From: an uncultured Flavobacteriaceae bacterium
GTDB taxonomy: Bacteria; Bacteroidota; Bacteroidia; Flavobacteriales; Flavobacteriaceae
Direction of reading: 5' to 3'
Assembly (NCBI GenBank): GCA_947498845.1
Contig: CANMLX010000025.1
Location: forward strand, 1-64,000
DNA: 64,000 nt
Each line of letters begins with the position of its first letter. Positions within the stretch are counted from its first letter, which is position 1. This document shows positions 1 to 10,003 of the stretch, one piece after another. Both the position numbers and the translations under genes were made by a program. Below the pieces are notes generated by a model. That model had not been told where the DNA came from. It worked only from the letters and a program-made list of their open reading frames with translations, and did not search any database.

Positions 1-518
1 TTATTCAAGGTAAAAATATAAATGCTATTAATGAAAATGAAGTCATTAAACTTGGGGTAAGCACCAATATTAATGTTGCTACTTTGTATACATTCTCTAT
101 TGCACAATTACAAGGTGATTTTTTAACAAATAATACCATTTATTTAAAAGATAACCTAACCAATACAATACACAACTTAAGTAATGGTGATTATTCCTTT
201 ACATCACAAACGGGCGAGTTTAAAGAACGCTTTGAAATTGTATTTAAAGCTAATAATCTTTCTAATAACGATATAATTGATAATAAAAACACTATATCTA
301 TTATACAATTAGATAATAATCGCATACAGTTTAATACCAAAATATCAACCATTGAATCTGTTCATATATACAGTTTGTTAGGAAAACAAATTTATAACCT
401 AAAAGGTCATTCTAATTCTGAAACCTATAACTTAACTAATTTAGAAAACACAATTTATATTGCTAAAATTATTCTAGGTAATGATAGCACAATTAGCAAA
501 AAAATTAGTGTTAGGTGA
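1..518 (+). CDS. C-terminal part of a type IX-secreted protein (5' truncated)
   Basis: The reading frame is open to the left edge of the window, so only the last ~170 residues are seen. The last ~75 residues look like a T9SS type A sorting domain: a beta-sandwich region containing IESVHIYSLLGKQIYNL, then a repeat of short strands, ending in KKISVR. In this family the domain directs export across the outer membrane and is usually cleaved. The upstream part has no recognisable domain in the piece visible. The gene converges with the TonB receptor gene, 10 bp away. The product type is fairly certain; the function of the missing N-terminal part is unknown. Confidence 0.7.
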   Translation, partial: IQGKNINAINENEVIKLGVSTNINVATLYTFSIAQLQGDFLTNNTIYLKDNLTNTIHNLSNGDYSFTSQTGEFKERFEIVFKANNLSNNDIIDNKNTISIIQLDNNRIQFNTKISTIESVHIYSLLGKQIYNLKGHSNSETYNLTNLENTIYIAKIILGNDSTISKKISVR

Positions 519-528
519 AAATAAACAA

Positions 529-2946
529 TCAAAAACTGTATTTAAGTGCCATAATTAAGTTTCTACCAGCTGCTGAGATCCCAGAAGAGTAAGGGCGATA
601 ACGTTGATCTGTAATATTTTCTAATCCCATAGTAATCGATGTATTGGGATTAACATTATAAAGGCCTCTAAAATTTAAAGTGTACCAAGAAGGGGAGTAA
701 GGGTTGCCATTTTCATCACTGGCATATATATAATCTTTTTCTCTTTCAGAAGGTGCTAATTGGTTAAATGATAATTCACCATTGTAGTTTAAAAACGCAT
801 CTAAAGTAAACTTATCTCCTGCCCAAACTAAATGTGTATTACCAAAGCTAGGCGCTACATGCCTTATAGGCACTTCTATGTTATTATTTTCTTCTGTACC
901 ACCAATTACACTGTATTGTGATGTAAGCTGTAACGCTCTAGCTATCGCTATTTTTAGTCCAACTTCAAAACCATAAATCCAGGCTTTTGAAGCATTTTGT
1001 ATGGCTTGAATGTTACTTTGCTCTCCATCGTATAAAATACTACGCTCTCCATTAAGTGTAAAATCTCTTCTTACTAAGGCATTATCTAAATAGGTGTAAT
1101 AGGTACCAACGTCTAAAACTACGTTTTCATCAAAATTAAGTTTTAAACCTACTTCTGCACCATAAGCATACTCTGGTCGTAACCTTTCGTTAGGCACTAC
1201 AACAGATCCAGGTTCGGAGTCGAAAACCTTTCCTAAGTCATCAATATTTGGTGCTCTAAAAGCTGAAGCGGCATTAAATTTCCATTGAATAGTGTTACTA
1301 GGCGACCATCTTACACCAAATGTCCCTGTTAATGCCCCAGATGAATTTTTAGAACTAGTGAATGGCAAGTTTAAAAATTCGTTATTCTCCATGAAGTTAG
1401 CCTTTGATACTACATTATTAAACCTCAAACCAGATTGTAAAATAAACTTAGTATGCGGTTTATATTTTACACTAGAATATAGTGCAGCAGAAGACCAAGT
1501 AGCCCCATTGGGATATCTTGATACTGTTTTTGAAGTTGTTTGTGTCACTATATCTTCGATTCTTCCCAGAGATTTTACTTTATTATGTACATATTCTACA
1601 CCATAAGAAAAACGTGTTTTATCACTTAATTTCTTTTCTAAATCCAGATTGAAGGAATAAGCATCCAAATCTTCTTCTCTTATATTCCTAGTATTAGACT
1701 GAAAATTTCTATCTATCCTGCTTTCTTCAAAATTTTGATAGGCAAAAGTGGCTTTTATTTTATCGTACAAATTAGATCTGCTACTCAATTTTGTAACCTG
1801 TAAGTTAGACATAAACCATTTTTGAGGACCGTAATCCCACTCTGCAGATCGTAATTGATTATCATCATTATAACGAATTAATCTATCATATCTGGGGATA
1901 TTAGAAGATTTAGAATAATGCAATCCAAGATCAAAACTTAAGTTTTCATAAGGCTTATATGTAGCCTTTTGCATAATGTATAATTGATTGTATCCCGAAT
2001 TTTTTTGAACTTGAGGATTGGTATTGGTAATTATAACATCTTCTTGATTATTAGAAACAATAAACTCTGGTCTTAAATAATCATCTGGCCCATGCGAACC
2101 CATTCTTAAATCGTTAAATGTATTATAACTAGCACTTGTTAAAAAAGCCCATTTCTCATACCCTAAATTGACATTTAAATGTCCTGTTTTTTCATCATTG
2201 GCAGAGGAATATCTCAATAATGTGCTACCTTTTATATTTAAAGAATCTAACTTTGATAACTCTGGTTGTTTTGTATAAAAACTCATAACACCTCCAATAG
2301 CATCACTACCATAAATTACAGCACCAGCACCTAAAGTAACTTCGGTATTTTGTATTGCCAATGGATCTACAGCTATTACATTGTGTATATTACCTCCTCT
2401 AAAAATGGCATTATTCATTCTTACACCATCTACTGTTATTAGCAACCTATTTGTAGAAAACCCTCTAATCATAGGGCTTCCTCCTCCTAATTGGCTTTTC
2501 TGCACAAACACCGAACCCGAACTTTGTAAAACATCGGCACTTGTCTGCGGATTAACAAACTCTATTTTATCTGAGTTTATACTTAAAATTTTTTGAGGAA
2601 TATCTTTTCTACTTTGTTGAAATTTTGATGCAGAAATTACGATTTCACTTAAACCTTGAGTATTTGATGTTAAATAAACCGTTTTAGATTTTAAAACTTC
2701 TGATTTCTTAATTGATTTTAATATGTGCGAGAGGTGCTTAAAATAAAGTGTATCGCTTGCTGCAAACCTATCCAAATTTGCAACCCCTTTTATGTTTGTT
2801 ACAACATTTTGCGTTTTGTTTTTATTAAAAATTACAACTTCAGATATAGGCTCTTCTGTAATAGTATTCAATACTTTTACTTCTTGCGCTTGAAATCTTC
2901 CTGTTAAAAAAAGGAAAAACAATAAAAGTATAGTATGAAACTTCAT
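529..2946 (-). CDS. TonB-dependent receptor, probable heme/hemoglobin type
   Basis: Outer-membrane transporter. I start it at the Met of MKFHTILLLFF, because this gives a clean signal peptide ending at FQAQ; a longer frame to 3018 would run into recO. Order: signal peptide, small CarboxypepD-like domain (EVKVLNTITEEPISEVVIF), plug (QKILSINSDKIEF to AIGGVMSFYTKQP), then a 22-strand-type barrel ending in a terminal Phe (LIMALKYSF). The plug segment GGGSPMIRGFSTNRLLITVDG, plus a barrel with FRAPNIDD and PNERLRPEYA, resembles the FRAP/NPDL boxes of heme receptors (HmuR type). Substrate is inferred only. It lies 4 bp after recO on the same strand. Confidence 0.8.
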   Translation of the reverse strand: MKFHTILLLFFLFLTGRFQAQEVKVLNTITEEPISEVVIFNKNKTQNVVTNIKGVANLDRFAASDTLYFKHLSHILKSIKKSEVLKSKTVYLTSNTQGLSEIVISASKFQQSRKDIPQKILSINSDKIEFVNPQTSADVLQSSGSVFVQKSQLGGGSPMIRGFSTNRLLITVDGVRMNNAIFRGGNIHNVIAVDPLAIQNTEVTLGAGAVIYGSDAIGGVMSFYTKQPELSKLDSLNIKGSTLLRYSSANDEKTGHLNVNLGYEKWAFLTSASYNTFNDLRMGSHGPDDYLRPEFIVSNNQEDVIITNTNPQVQKNSGYNQLYIMQKATYKPYENLSFDLGLHYSKSSNIPRYDRLIRYNDDNQLRSAEWDYGPQKWFMSNLQVTKLSSRSNLYDKIKATFAYQNFEESRIDRNFQSNTRNIREEDLDAYSFNLDLEKKLSDKTRFSYGVEYVHNKVKSLGRIEDIVTQTTSKTVSRYPNGATWSSAALYSSVKYKPHTKFILQSGLRFNNVVSKANFMENNEFLNLPFTSSKNSSGALTGTFGVRWSPSNTIQWKFNAASAFRAPNIDDLGKVFDSEPGSVVVPNERLRPEYAYGAEVGLKLNFDENVVLDVGTYYTYLDNALVRRDFTLNGERSILYDGEQSNIQAIQNASKAWIYGFEVGLKIAIARALQLTSQYSVIGGTEENNNIEVPIRHVAPSFGNTHLVWAGDKFTLDAFLNYNGELSFNQLAPSEREKDYIYASDENGNPYSPSWYTLNFRGLYNVNPNTSITMGLENITDQRYRPYSSGISAAGRNLIMALKYSF

Positions 2947-2950
2947 TTTG

Positions 2951-3670
2951 TTAATTAAAAACTTGATTGAAAATTTGTAACGATTTGGGTGTTTTAAAAC
3001 TGCCCAAATGTAGTTCAAAATAAAGCAAAATCATATTTAAAAATGATTGTCTTTGAGTGCCGTTTATTTTTATAGTATTTAAAGAATCGAAATCTACGTT
3101 TAATAGCTTCTTTAAAAGTACTAAATTTTCTCCTGAGATAGAATATCTTCCTAAATTTTTACTTTCAAAATAACCGTCCTCTAAATTAAAAAAAGGGAAA
3201 GCAATATTATGAGTATCTGGATAAAACCCCAAGTACTTTGTTAAATTGATTAAGAACAATAAATGAAAATTAGGGCTTTCTTCTTGTATATCAAACCACA
3301 ATAAGGACGTTTCTAAATAACTATAAAGTGATTCATTTTCTTCCTCTTCATATAGTGTGCTATTTAATATTTCAGATAAAAAAAGAACTACTGCACTTTT
3401 TAATATATGAGAATGCAAACTCGCAAAAATATAAGAGGGCTTGACTTCTTTTAGAAAATACAGTGTAGCATTCGATTTTTTATTGAATACAATAGACAAC
3501 TGAGAAAACAACTGAAAATAGGCTACTTTTGTGGCAGATTTCTTAGACTTGAATGCGCCTTTAACAATAAAACTTACTACGCCATGATGTAATGTGTAGC
3601 ACTTTACTATCAAATCGTTATCACGATATTTTAATTTTGAAAGAACAATCGCTTTTGTTTTGCTAAGCAT
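2951..3670 (-). CDS. recO: DNA repair protein RecO
   Basis: RecO (239 aa, normal size) helps load RecA by binding RecF/RecR and SSB-coated DNA in recombinational repair. The N-terminal OB fold is visible in KTKAIVLSKLKYRDNDLIVKC followed by GVVSFIVKGAF, and the rest is the helical domain. Flavobacterial RecO often lacks a full set of zinc cysteines, and none are clustered here. Its start codon overlaps the porZ stop by one base (TAATG), so the two are probably translated together. Confidence 0.9.
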   Translation of the reverse strand: MLSKTKAIVLSKLKYRDNDLIVKCYTLHHGVVSFIVKGAFKSKKSATKVAYFQLFSQLSIVFNKKSNATLYFLKEVKPSYIFASLHSHILKSAVVLFLSEILNSTLYEEEENESLYSYLETSLLWFDIQEESPNFHLLFLINLTKYLGFYPDTHNIAFPFFNLEDGYFESKNLGRYSISGENLVLLKKLLNVDFDSLNTIKINGTQRQSFLNMILLYFELHLGSFKTPKSLQIFNQVFN

Positions 3671-6003
3671 TATCTCACAACCATTAGTTTGATAACTTTA
3701 GTTTCCAGACTATCTAAATCTGCTAACATAATAAGATAAACACCTGATGCTACAATAGTATTAGCTAAATTTTTACCATTCCAGTAAGCGGTTCCTCCAT
3801 CAATCTCCAAATTAAATCCATTATGTCTTTGGTTTATATTAGATTGTGCTTCAGCCACTAAATTACCTTCAACATCTGTAATTTTGATATTTGTATTTTC
3901 TGGAATGTCTTTAATTTTAACTTTATCTTCTACAATGTTAAAAGATGGTCTAACTGGATTAGGATAGGCATGAGATTTTGCAAAATCTTCTTGAGGAGCA
4001 GAGGCTCCAGATTTAAAAGAGACTAATCCTTTTTCTGTAGCAATGTAAACAACGCCACTTGCTTCATCTATAGAAATATCATTTACATTATTTGAAGGTA
4101 ATGGTGAATTATCTGTTGTAAAATGAAATATAGTTCTCTGTCCATCAGAACTTAAATAAAATAAACCAGAACCACTTGTCGCAATCCACTTGTTATTTGA
4201 TCCATCTACCTTAATATCGGAAATAAACTGTTCGAAAAGAAGTTCTTTGGCCACACCTTCTTCTTCTATAATAATTTCTTCTGCAATAGTATTGTCATCA
4301 GTAAAAAAATTCGAGGTATTAAACAAAACTCTCAATCCTTGATGAGTGCCAATCCACAATTGATTTCTTTTATCCAATGCAAGGCTTCTTACCCTACTTA
4401 TTGGTAAGTTAGATTCTTCACTTATACGCTTTATAAGCGGGTTTCCATTATTCTCATTAAAGCCTATAACGCCATTACTATATGAGCCTATAAACTTTGT
4501 TCCGGAAGCATCAATAATTACATCACTAAAACCTAACTCGTCTGCTAAAGGATTAGCTATAATTTGATTAAAACTATATGATGTCCACTGTCCATTTTCG
4601 AATTTATTTAGAGGTTTTTCAACCCTTCCATTCATTAACCACAATACCCCATCTGAATCGTAACTCCCAGACAATGTGAGATTTATATTATTTACAAAAG
4701 GAGTTAAGGTACTATTATTTTCATCAAACAAATTAACCACTTCATTATCATTAACCTCTATCAAACCTGTAAAATATGAACTTATGTAAACTTGATTAGG
4801 GTTTAATGGATTTATTGCAACATGAGATATATTTCTAGGGTTATCAATTTGAGCACTAATTGAATCATAAGGTATATTTATCCATTCATCTCCTTTTAAG
4901 TGACTAATACCTGTTCTTGTAATTCCTCCACTAAAATTGTAATCTAATGAATATCCTCCTGAAACACACCAAAGTTCTCCATTAAAATTATCCAAAGAAA
5001 AAATTCTATTTAATAATGGGCCTTCTGGACGAATTTCTTCAAAAATAGTTGGGCTTGAAATATCTGTCTTCAAAACCCCAAAGTCGTCGGTTCCTATGTA
5101 AATAGAATTGGAATTTAATGAAACGCTATTAAATTTGGTACTAAAATCTGCATTTACGGGTATTTGAGAAGTCAAGTTAAAATTCGAATCGTAAACAAAG
5201 ACATCATCGTTAGTTACTACTAATAAATTATTATCAACAGAGTTTACTTTTACAGGTAAACTTTCGTATAAAAATAACTCAAATAGCACATCATTTGTTA
5301 TCTCATAAATCCTTCTATTTGTTTGTATAGTGTAAAGTTTATCTAGGTTATTGGTAATACCTTTAAAACTACCAGAAGCAATTACTTGCCAATTTTGATA
5401 ATCTATTAGGTTTGGATTAGACAATGGAGCTTTCCTTATTCCATTTCCTCCTTGACAGGCAGCATAAACAGCCCCATCAAAAACTGTAGTTTGGTTTACT
5501 TGAATTTGTGTACCACCATTTCCAATAAAGTAGGTGTCTCCAAACTCCAACCGTTCTAAATCGTAAACAGAAACACCAAAATTAGTAGATATATAAATTA
5601 GGTTTTGATAAGCATAAAAGTGATTTATCCTTCTGTTGTTAGCGGGAATTGTTAGTTTATCAATTATGTCAACGACTGTTAAAACATCCTCTTCATTATC
5701 AAATACTACCTCAATTAAACCGCTTACATAGCCAATAATTAACAATTCATAAGATTCACTATAATGAATAGTTGATATTTCATCTCCAGACAAACCATTT
5801 ACTGTGGTAAGTTCTTCTATTTCATTTGTATTAAGATCAATGTTAAAAACAGCATTTTCTGAAGCTGCATAAATTTTATTATTCCCCTTTACAACATCTT
5901 TTACTTTATAATATGAGAAATGGCCTTCCCATAGATCTGAAAAATCTTGAGAGAACTGGAGTAATGGAAAAAAACAGAAAAACAAAAAAATTAATCTCCT
6001 CAA
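3670..6003 (-). CDS. porZ: Type IX secretion system protein PorZ
   Basis: A 777-aa secreted protein. A signal peptide (RRLIFLFFCFFPLLQFSQ) is followed by repeated beta-propeller blades of the two-component-regulator type (for example DVVKGNNKIYAASENAVFNI and LWIGTHQGLRVLF). The C-terminal domain begins at SHAYPNPVRPSFN and ends VIKLMVVR, a T9SS CTD-like fold. This architecture, length and linkage to recO match PorZ, the cell-surface attachment-complex component that brings anionic LPS to the T9SS sortase. Family knowledge comes from Porphyromonas; the assignment here is by architecture and neighbourhood. Confidence 0.82.
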   Translation of the reverse strand: MRRLIFLFFCFFPLLQFSQDFSDLWEGHFSYYKVKDVVKGNNKIYAASENAVFNIDLNTNEIEELTTVNGLSGDEISTIHYSESYELLIIGYVSGLIEVVFDNEEDVLTVVDIIDKLTIPANNRRINHFYAYQNLIYISTNFGVSVYDLERLEFGDTYFIGNGGTQIQVNQTTVFDGAVYAACQGGNGIRKAPLSNPNLIDYQNWQVIASGSFKGITNNLDKLYTIQTNRRIYEITNDVLFELFLYESLPVKVNSVDNNLLVVTNDDVFVYDSNFNLTSQIPVNADFSTKFNSVSLNSNSIYIGTDDFGVLKTDISSPTIFEEIRPEGPLLNRIFSLDNFNGELWCVSGGYSLDYNFSGGITRTGISHLKGDEWINIPYDSISAQIDNPRNISHVAINPLNPNQVYISSYFTGLIEVNDNEVVNLFDENNSTLTPFVNNINLTLSGSYDSDGVLWLMNGRVEKPLNKFENGQWTSYSFNQIIANPLADELGFSDVIIDASGTKFIGSYSNGVIGFNENNGNPLIKRISEESNLPISRVRSLALDKRNQLWIGTHQGLRVLFNTSNFFTDDNTIAEEIIIEEEGVAKELLFEQFISDIKVDGSNNKWIATSGSGLFYLSSDGQRTIFHFTTDNSPLPSNNVNDISIDEASGVVYIATEKGLVSFKSGASAPQEDFAKSHAYPNPVRPSFNIVEDKVKIKDIPENTNIKITDVEGNLVAEAQSNINQRHNGFNLEIDGGTAYWNGKNLANTIVASGVYLIMLADLDSLETKVIKLMVVR

Positions 6004-6078
6004 AATAAAATTTATTAATGTGATAGCAAAGGTATAACGAAAATTAGTTTTATATAATATAATTCAAATACGAAAAAA

Positions 6079-7125
6079 TCATATATTCTTATTTATAAAG
6101 CTTAATCTTTTATGCCTTAATTTTCTACTATTTGATAGATATCTTAATTCTAACATGTACCACGATATCACAGATAGAACAAATACTACCAACAATACAA
6201 GCAAACTTATAACTATTGGGTTGTATTTATTAAACAATTCGAAATAAACAAATAATTGAATTACTGGGAAGTGATAGATGTAAATACCATATGTAAAATC
6301 ACCATACTTTCCAAAATTGTTTAACCACTTAAAATTATAAGCTAAGTAAAAAACCATAAAACCATAGGTAATTGGTTTTAGTATTTGTGTTTTAAAAATA
6401 TATTGTTCTAAAAAAAATAGTAATAAACAAATTAGAATAGCATGATGCCTCCATTTTAGTAAAAGATAAAAGTTTCTATAGAATATAACTCCAGTAATAA
6501 AAAAAGCTAAAGCTCCCGGTAGTTGTTTAGCTACTTTATACATATCTACGTAAGAAAAATAATTAAAATAGCATATAGATATTAGATAAACTAAAATACT
6601 TAAAATATAAATATTAACCTTTTTAAAATTAATTAAGTAATAAAAAAGAGGCACTAGTAAATAAAAAGCCTCTTCTATTTTTATTGTCCAAAGGGCTCCA
6701 TTTACAGCACATATTTTGTTATTTTCAAATACTCCTGGTAAGCAAGGCTCAATATAATTTTGGAATGATAAATTAGCTAATAAATAGTTCCAAAATTGAG
6801 CATTAGAGAAATAATTAACAAAAGAATTTGTTGTAATCAAACTAAATAAAAATGCACAAAAAAGAATTAAAAAAAAATAAGCAGGCACAATCCTTTTTAT
6901 TCTTTTTATCATGTACTCTTTTAAACCCTTACTATTCTCATAACTTTTTGCTATTAAAAACCCACTTATAATGAAAAAACCATCTATTGCTAAACGTGTA
7001 TTAAAATATAAACTATAAGGCTGAAATATTTTAACTTGACTTAGTTCTATCAAATGCGCCAAAGCAACTACTGAGGCAAAAAGTACTCTTAAAAAATCAA
7101 AATTATTGATGTTTATTTTATCCAA
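6079..7125 (-). CDS. Acyltransferase 3 family membrane protein
   Basis: A 348-aa integral membrane protein with about ten hydrophobic helices. The N-terminus (NINNFDFLRVLFASVVALAHL) carries the family's start pattern and histidine, followed by DGFFIISGFLIAKSYENSK and the RxxR-like MIKRIKRIVPAYF. These are hallmarks of acyltransferase 3 / OafB-like enzymes, which put acyl groups on surface sugars. The acceptor is unknown. It stands between porZ and gdhA, both on the same strand, with no evident partner gene. The extreme AT content (many Lys, Asn, Ile) is slightly above neighbours. Confidence 0.82.
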   Translation of the reverse strand: MDKININNFDFLRVLFASVVALAHLIELSQVKIFQPYSLYFNTRLAIDGFFIISGFLIAKSYENSKGLKEYMIKRIKRIVPAYFFLILFCAFLFSLITTNSFVNYFSNAQFWNYLLANLSFQNYIEPCLPGVFENNKICAVNGALWTIKIEEAFYLLVPLFYYLINFKKVNIYILSILVYLISICYFNYFSYVDMYKVAKQLPGALAFFITGVIFYRNFYLLLKWRHHAILICLLLFFLEQYIFKTQILKPITYGFMVFYLAYNFKWLNNFGKYGDFTYGIYIYHFPVIQLFVYFELFNKYNPIVISLLVLLVVFVLSVISWYMLELRYLSNSRKLRHKRLSFINKNI

Positions 7126-7152
7126 AAATATTGTTTTTGTTGTAAAAGAACT

Positions 7153-8496
7153 CTAAACCACCCCTTGCGCCAACATAGCATCGGCGACTTTAACAAATCC
7201 TGCAATATTGGCTCCTTTTACGTAATCTATATAACCATTATCATCTTTCCCATATTTAATACAAGACTCATGTATCTCTTCCATAATTTCTCTAAGTTTA
7301 TTATCAACTTCTTCCCTTGTCCACTTATAACGTAAAGAATTTTGTGTCATTTCTAGACCAGAAGTTGCCACCCCACCAGCGTTAGAAGCTTTTCCTGGGG
7401 CAAATAAAATTTTTGCTTTATGAAACTTTTCTATCGCTTCTTTAGTAGAAGGCATATTAGCCCCTTCACTAACACAAATACAACCATTAGCTAGTAACGC
7501 TTCTGCATCATCCCCATTTAACTCATTCTGGGTAGCACACGGCAACGCAATGTCGCATTTTTCAGACCAAGGCGTTTTACCTTTGATATATTTAGCATTA
7601 GGATACTCATTTATATACTCACTAATTCTTCCTCTTTTCTCATTTTTAAGTTGCATCACGAATTTTAACTTATCTTCATCTATACCATTTTCATCAAAAA
7701 TATACCCAGACGAGTCCGATAACGTTAATACCTTTGCACCTAGTTGAATTGATTTCTCTGCAGCATATTGAGCCACATTACCCGATCCAGATATAACAAC
7801 ATTTTTCCCCATAAAACTATTGCTGTTCGTTTTTAACATATTTTCTGCAAAGTAAACCGTACCGTATCCTGTAGCTTCTGGTCTAATTAAAGACCCTCCC
7901 CAAGTCATTCCTTTTCCTGTTAAAACACCAGTAAATTCATTTCTCAATTTTCTATACATCCCAAATAAAAATCCAATTTCTCGTTGTCCTACGCCAATAT
8001 CTCCTGCAGGAATATCTGTATTTGGCCCTATATGTCTAAACAGTTCACTCATGAACGCATGACAAAATCGCATAATCTCATTATCACTTTTCCCTTTAGG
8101 GTTAAAATCGCTTCCTCCTTTTCCTCCTCCCATGGGTAAAGTTGTTAAACTATTTTTAAATACCTGCTCAAAGGCTAAGAATTTTAAAATACTCATATTT
8201 ACTGTTGGGTGAAAACGCAATCCCCCTTTATAGGGCCCAATTGCAGAGTTCATTTGTATTCTATAGCCTCTATTAACTTGTATTTCACCCGAATCATCTA
8301 CCCAACACACTCTAAATGTCACTGCACGTTCTGGCTCGACCATCCTTAATAGTACATTTTTTCCATAATATATGTTATGTTTTATGATGTAAGGTATGAC
8401 CGTTTCGGCTACTTCTTCTACTGCTTGTAAAAATTCGGGTTCATTATTGTTTCGCTCTTTAACAATATCTAAAAATTCTGTAACTATTTTTTTCAT
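7153..8496 (-). CDS. gdhA: Glutamate dehydrogenase (NADP-type family)
   Basis: Catalyses the reversible amination of 2-oxoglutarate to glutamate with NAD(P)H. At 447 aa it matches the hexameric small-subunit class. Visible motifs are the substrate loop GPYKGGLRFHPTVN, the catalytic lysine in LPMGGGKGGSDFNPKGKS, the Rossmann glycines GSGNVAQYAAEKS and the conserved ALPCATQNELN. The coenzyme cannot be settled by eye. Single-gene unit with about 200 bp of non-coding DNA upstream. Confidence 0.96.
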   Translation of the reverse strand: MKKIVTEFLDIVKERNNNEPEFLQAVEEVAETVIPYIIKHNIYYGKNVLLRMVEPERAVTFRVCWVDDSGEIQVNRGYRIQMNSAIGPYKGGLRFHPTVNMSILKFLAFEQVFKNSLTTLPMGGGKGGSDFNPKGKSDNEIMRFCHAFMSELFRHIGPNTDIPAGDIGVGQREIGFLFGMYRKLRNEFTGVLTGKGMTWGGSLIRPEATGYGTVYFAENMLKTNSNSFMGKNVVISGSGNVAQYAAEKSIQLGAKVLTLSDSSGYIFDENGIDEDKLKFVMQLKNEKRGRISEYINEYPNAKYIKGKTPWSEKCDIALPCATQNELNGDDAEALLANGCICVSEGANMPSTKEAIEKFHKAKILFAPGKASNAGGVATSGLEMTQNSLRYKWTREEVDNKLREIMEEIHESCIKYGKDDNGYIDYVKGANIAGFVKVADAMLAQGVV

Positions 8497-8632
8497 AAAT
8501 AATTAAGTCGTTATAATAGTTTAGTATGTTTTTATTTTTAATGTCTAAATATACGATATCTTGAAAAAAGACGTTTATTTTTCAGTAAACCTATTAATGT
8601 TATGTAAAAGATATTTAACTTCACTAGATTTA

Positions 8633-8663
8633 TTTGCTAGTTGGCAGTCTTTTTATATATTTG
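8633..8663 (+). promoter_or_regulatory. Bacteroidota-type promoter for the gene at 8699
   Basis: TTTG at 8633-8636, then 19 bases, then TATATTTG at 8656-8663. This matches the Bacteroidota sigma-ABfr consensus TTTG-N19-TAnnTTTG exactly, about 35 bases before the start codon of the outer-membrane protein gene. Start site not measured. Confidence 0.6.
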
Positions 8664-8698
8664 TTATATCAATGCCTCAAAAAAAGTCTTGAAATTTT

Positions 8699-9484
8699 AT
8701 GCTTAACTCCAACCGTTTAGCTTTCTTAATTGCATTTTTTGTTGTTTGCCAAACGGCATACTCACAACTTGGATTTTCTCACGAAATAGGTGTTATTGCT
8801 GGTCCATTGCAATTTAAGTCTGATTTTGGACAACGTTCAGATTCAAAAACCAATTTTGGTAATATAGGGATAGGAATAGGCATAGTCCACTATATTAACT
8901 TTGCTTACAGGGCAGATTGTAACTGCTACACTACAGATAATTATTTTAATGATCACTTTAAAATAAGAAACGAAATTTCTTGGAATAGAACAAAATTAGA
9001 ACACTTTGGTAGGTGGGTAGAAGAAAGTAGAACTTCTTTAGATGCACAGAGACTTAGAGCGCATACTGGTGTAGCAAAAAACCTTGACATAGGTACCCAA
9101 TTAGAGTTTTTTCCTAGGAGCATTAGACGATTTCAAGCATATGGCTATAAAATTAGCCCTTATGCTAGTTTAGGGATACATTATACATCTTTTTCTCCAG
9201 AAGCAAATACCACATTTGGTGATGGTCTAGTTAGTACCTCGAGCAACTTTTATTCTGGATGGGCTCCAGGCTCCATTGATCCTTCTTCTGGGAGTGCTTG
9301 GTCTGTAGTATCAAGCCTTGGTTTTCGTTATAAAGTAGCCAGATTCTCGGATGTAGTTGTAGATTTAAGGTGGCAATATTACTTTAGCGACTGGGTAGAT
9401 GGTTTAAATCATAATTTATCATCTAGCCGAACTAACGATTGGTTATTGTGGTTAAATTTTGGATATGTCTATTATCTAAATTAA
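8699..9484 (+). CDS. Secreted/outer-membrane protein of the THC0290_0291 family
   Basis: A 261-aa protein with a signal peptide (AFLIAFFVVCQTAYSQ). The body has alternating strands typical of a small outer-membrane barrel. Segments LGFSHEIGVIAGPLQFKSDFG, NFGNIGIGIGIVHYINF, and the cysteine pair in YRADCNCYTTDNYFNDHFK are what I recall of a flavobacterial family named after locus THC0290_0291. Function unknown. It ends in an aromatic strand (WLLWLNFGYVYYLN). Its stop codon overlaps the tail of the convergent DinB gene. Confidence 0.7.
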   Translation: MLNSNRLAFLIAFFVVCQTAYSQLGFSHEIGVIAGPLQFKSDFGQRSDSKTNFGNIGIGIGIVHYINFAYRADCNCYTTDNYFNDHFKIRNEISWNRTKLEHFGRWVEESRTSLDAQRLRAHTGVAKNLDIGTQLEFFPRSIRRFQAYGYKISPYASLGIHYTSFSPEANTTFGDGLVSTSSNFYSGWAPGSIDPSSGSAWSVVSSLGFRYKVARFSDVVVDLRWQYYFSDWVDGLNHNLSSSRTNDWLLWLNFGYVYYLN

Positions 9485-9945
9485 ATTTTAACGGCTTTTA
9501 AAAGTGCTAATATATAGCCATAATGAATTCCTTCGTGTATCATTATAAACTCTAAAGCTTCGTCTATATTTGTTAATGTATTACCTGTTGTAGAAACCGT
9601 ATACGCATTGTAATTTTTAAAAACACCTGCATTATAATCTTCATTTGTTTTTCTAATTGTAGAAAACAATAATGCTTTAATCTCCTCTATGCCCTCTTTT
9701 GTTACTGCCTCCTGAGGTTTAGATCCTTTTTTATATTTATCAATTAATTCATTGCTTACGTTGGCTGGTAATCCAGATAATTTATATGCTAATAATTGCT
9801 CTGATACTACTATATGACCTATATTCCAAATAATATTATTATTAAATCCTTTAGGAACTCTATTTAATTCCTCTAGTGTATTGTCTTCTAAAATTTTTTT
9901 AAAAATCTCTCTAATATTATTTATAACATCAAATGTAAAATTCAT
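9481..9945 (-). CDS. DinB-like four-helix protein
   Basis: A 154-aa cytoplasmic protein of the DinB/YfiT fold. The expected three metal-binding histidines are visible: one in NIIWNIGHIVVSEQLL and two in FIMIHEGIHYGYI. This fold includes bacillithiol/mycothiol S-transferases and uncharacterised stress proteins. The precise reaction cannot be told. Tail-to-tail overlap of 4 bp with the outer-membrane protein gene. Confidence 0.8.
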   Translation of the reverse strand: MNFTFDVINNIREIFKKILEDNTLEELNRVPKGFNNNIIWNIGHIVVSEQLLAYKLSGLPANVSNELIDKYKKGSKPQEAVTKEGIEEIKALLFSTIRKTNEDYNAGVFKNYNAYTVSTTGNTLTNIDEALEFIMIHEGIHYGYILALLKAVKI

Positions 9946-10003
9946 AATGATTTTATTTTTTTGATAAATATAGCTTTAATTTGTTCTCACAAACAAATTA
10001 ACT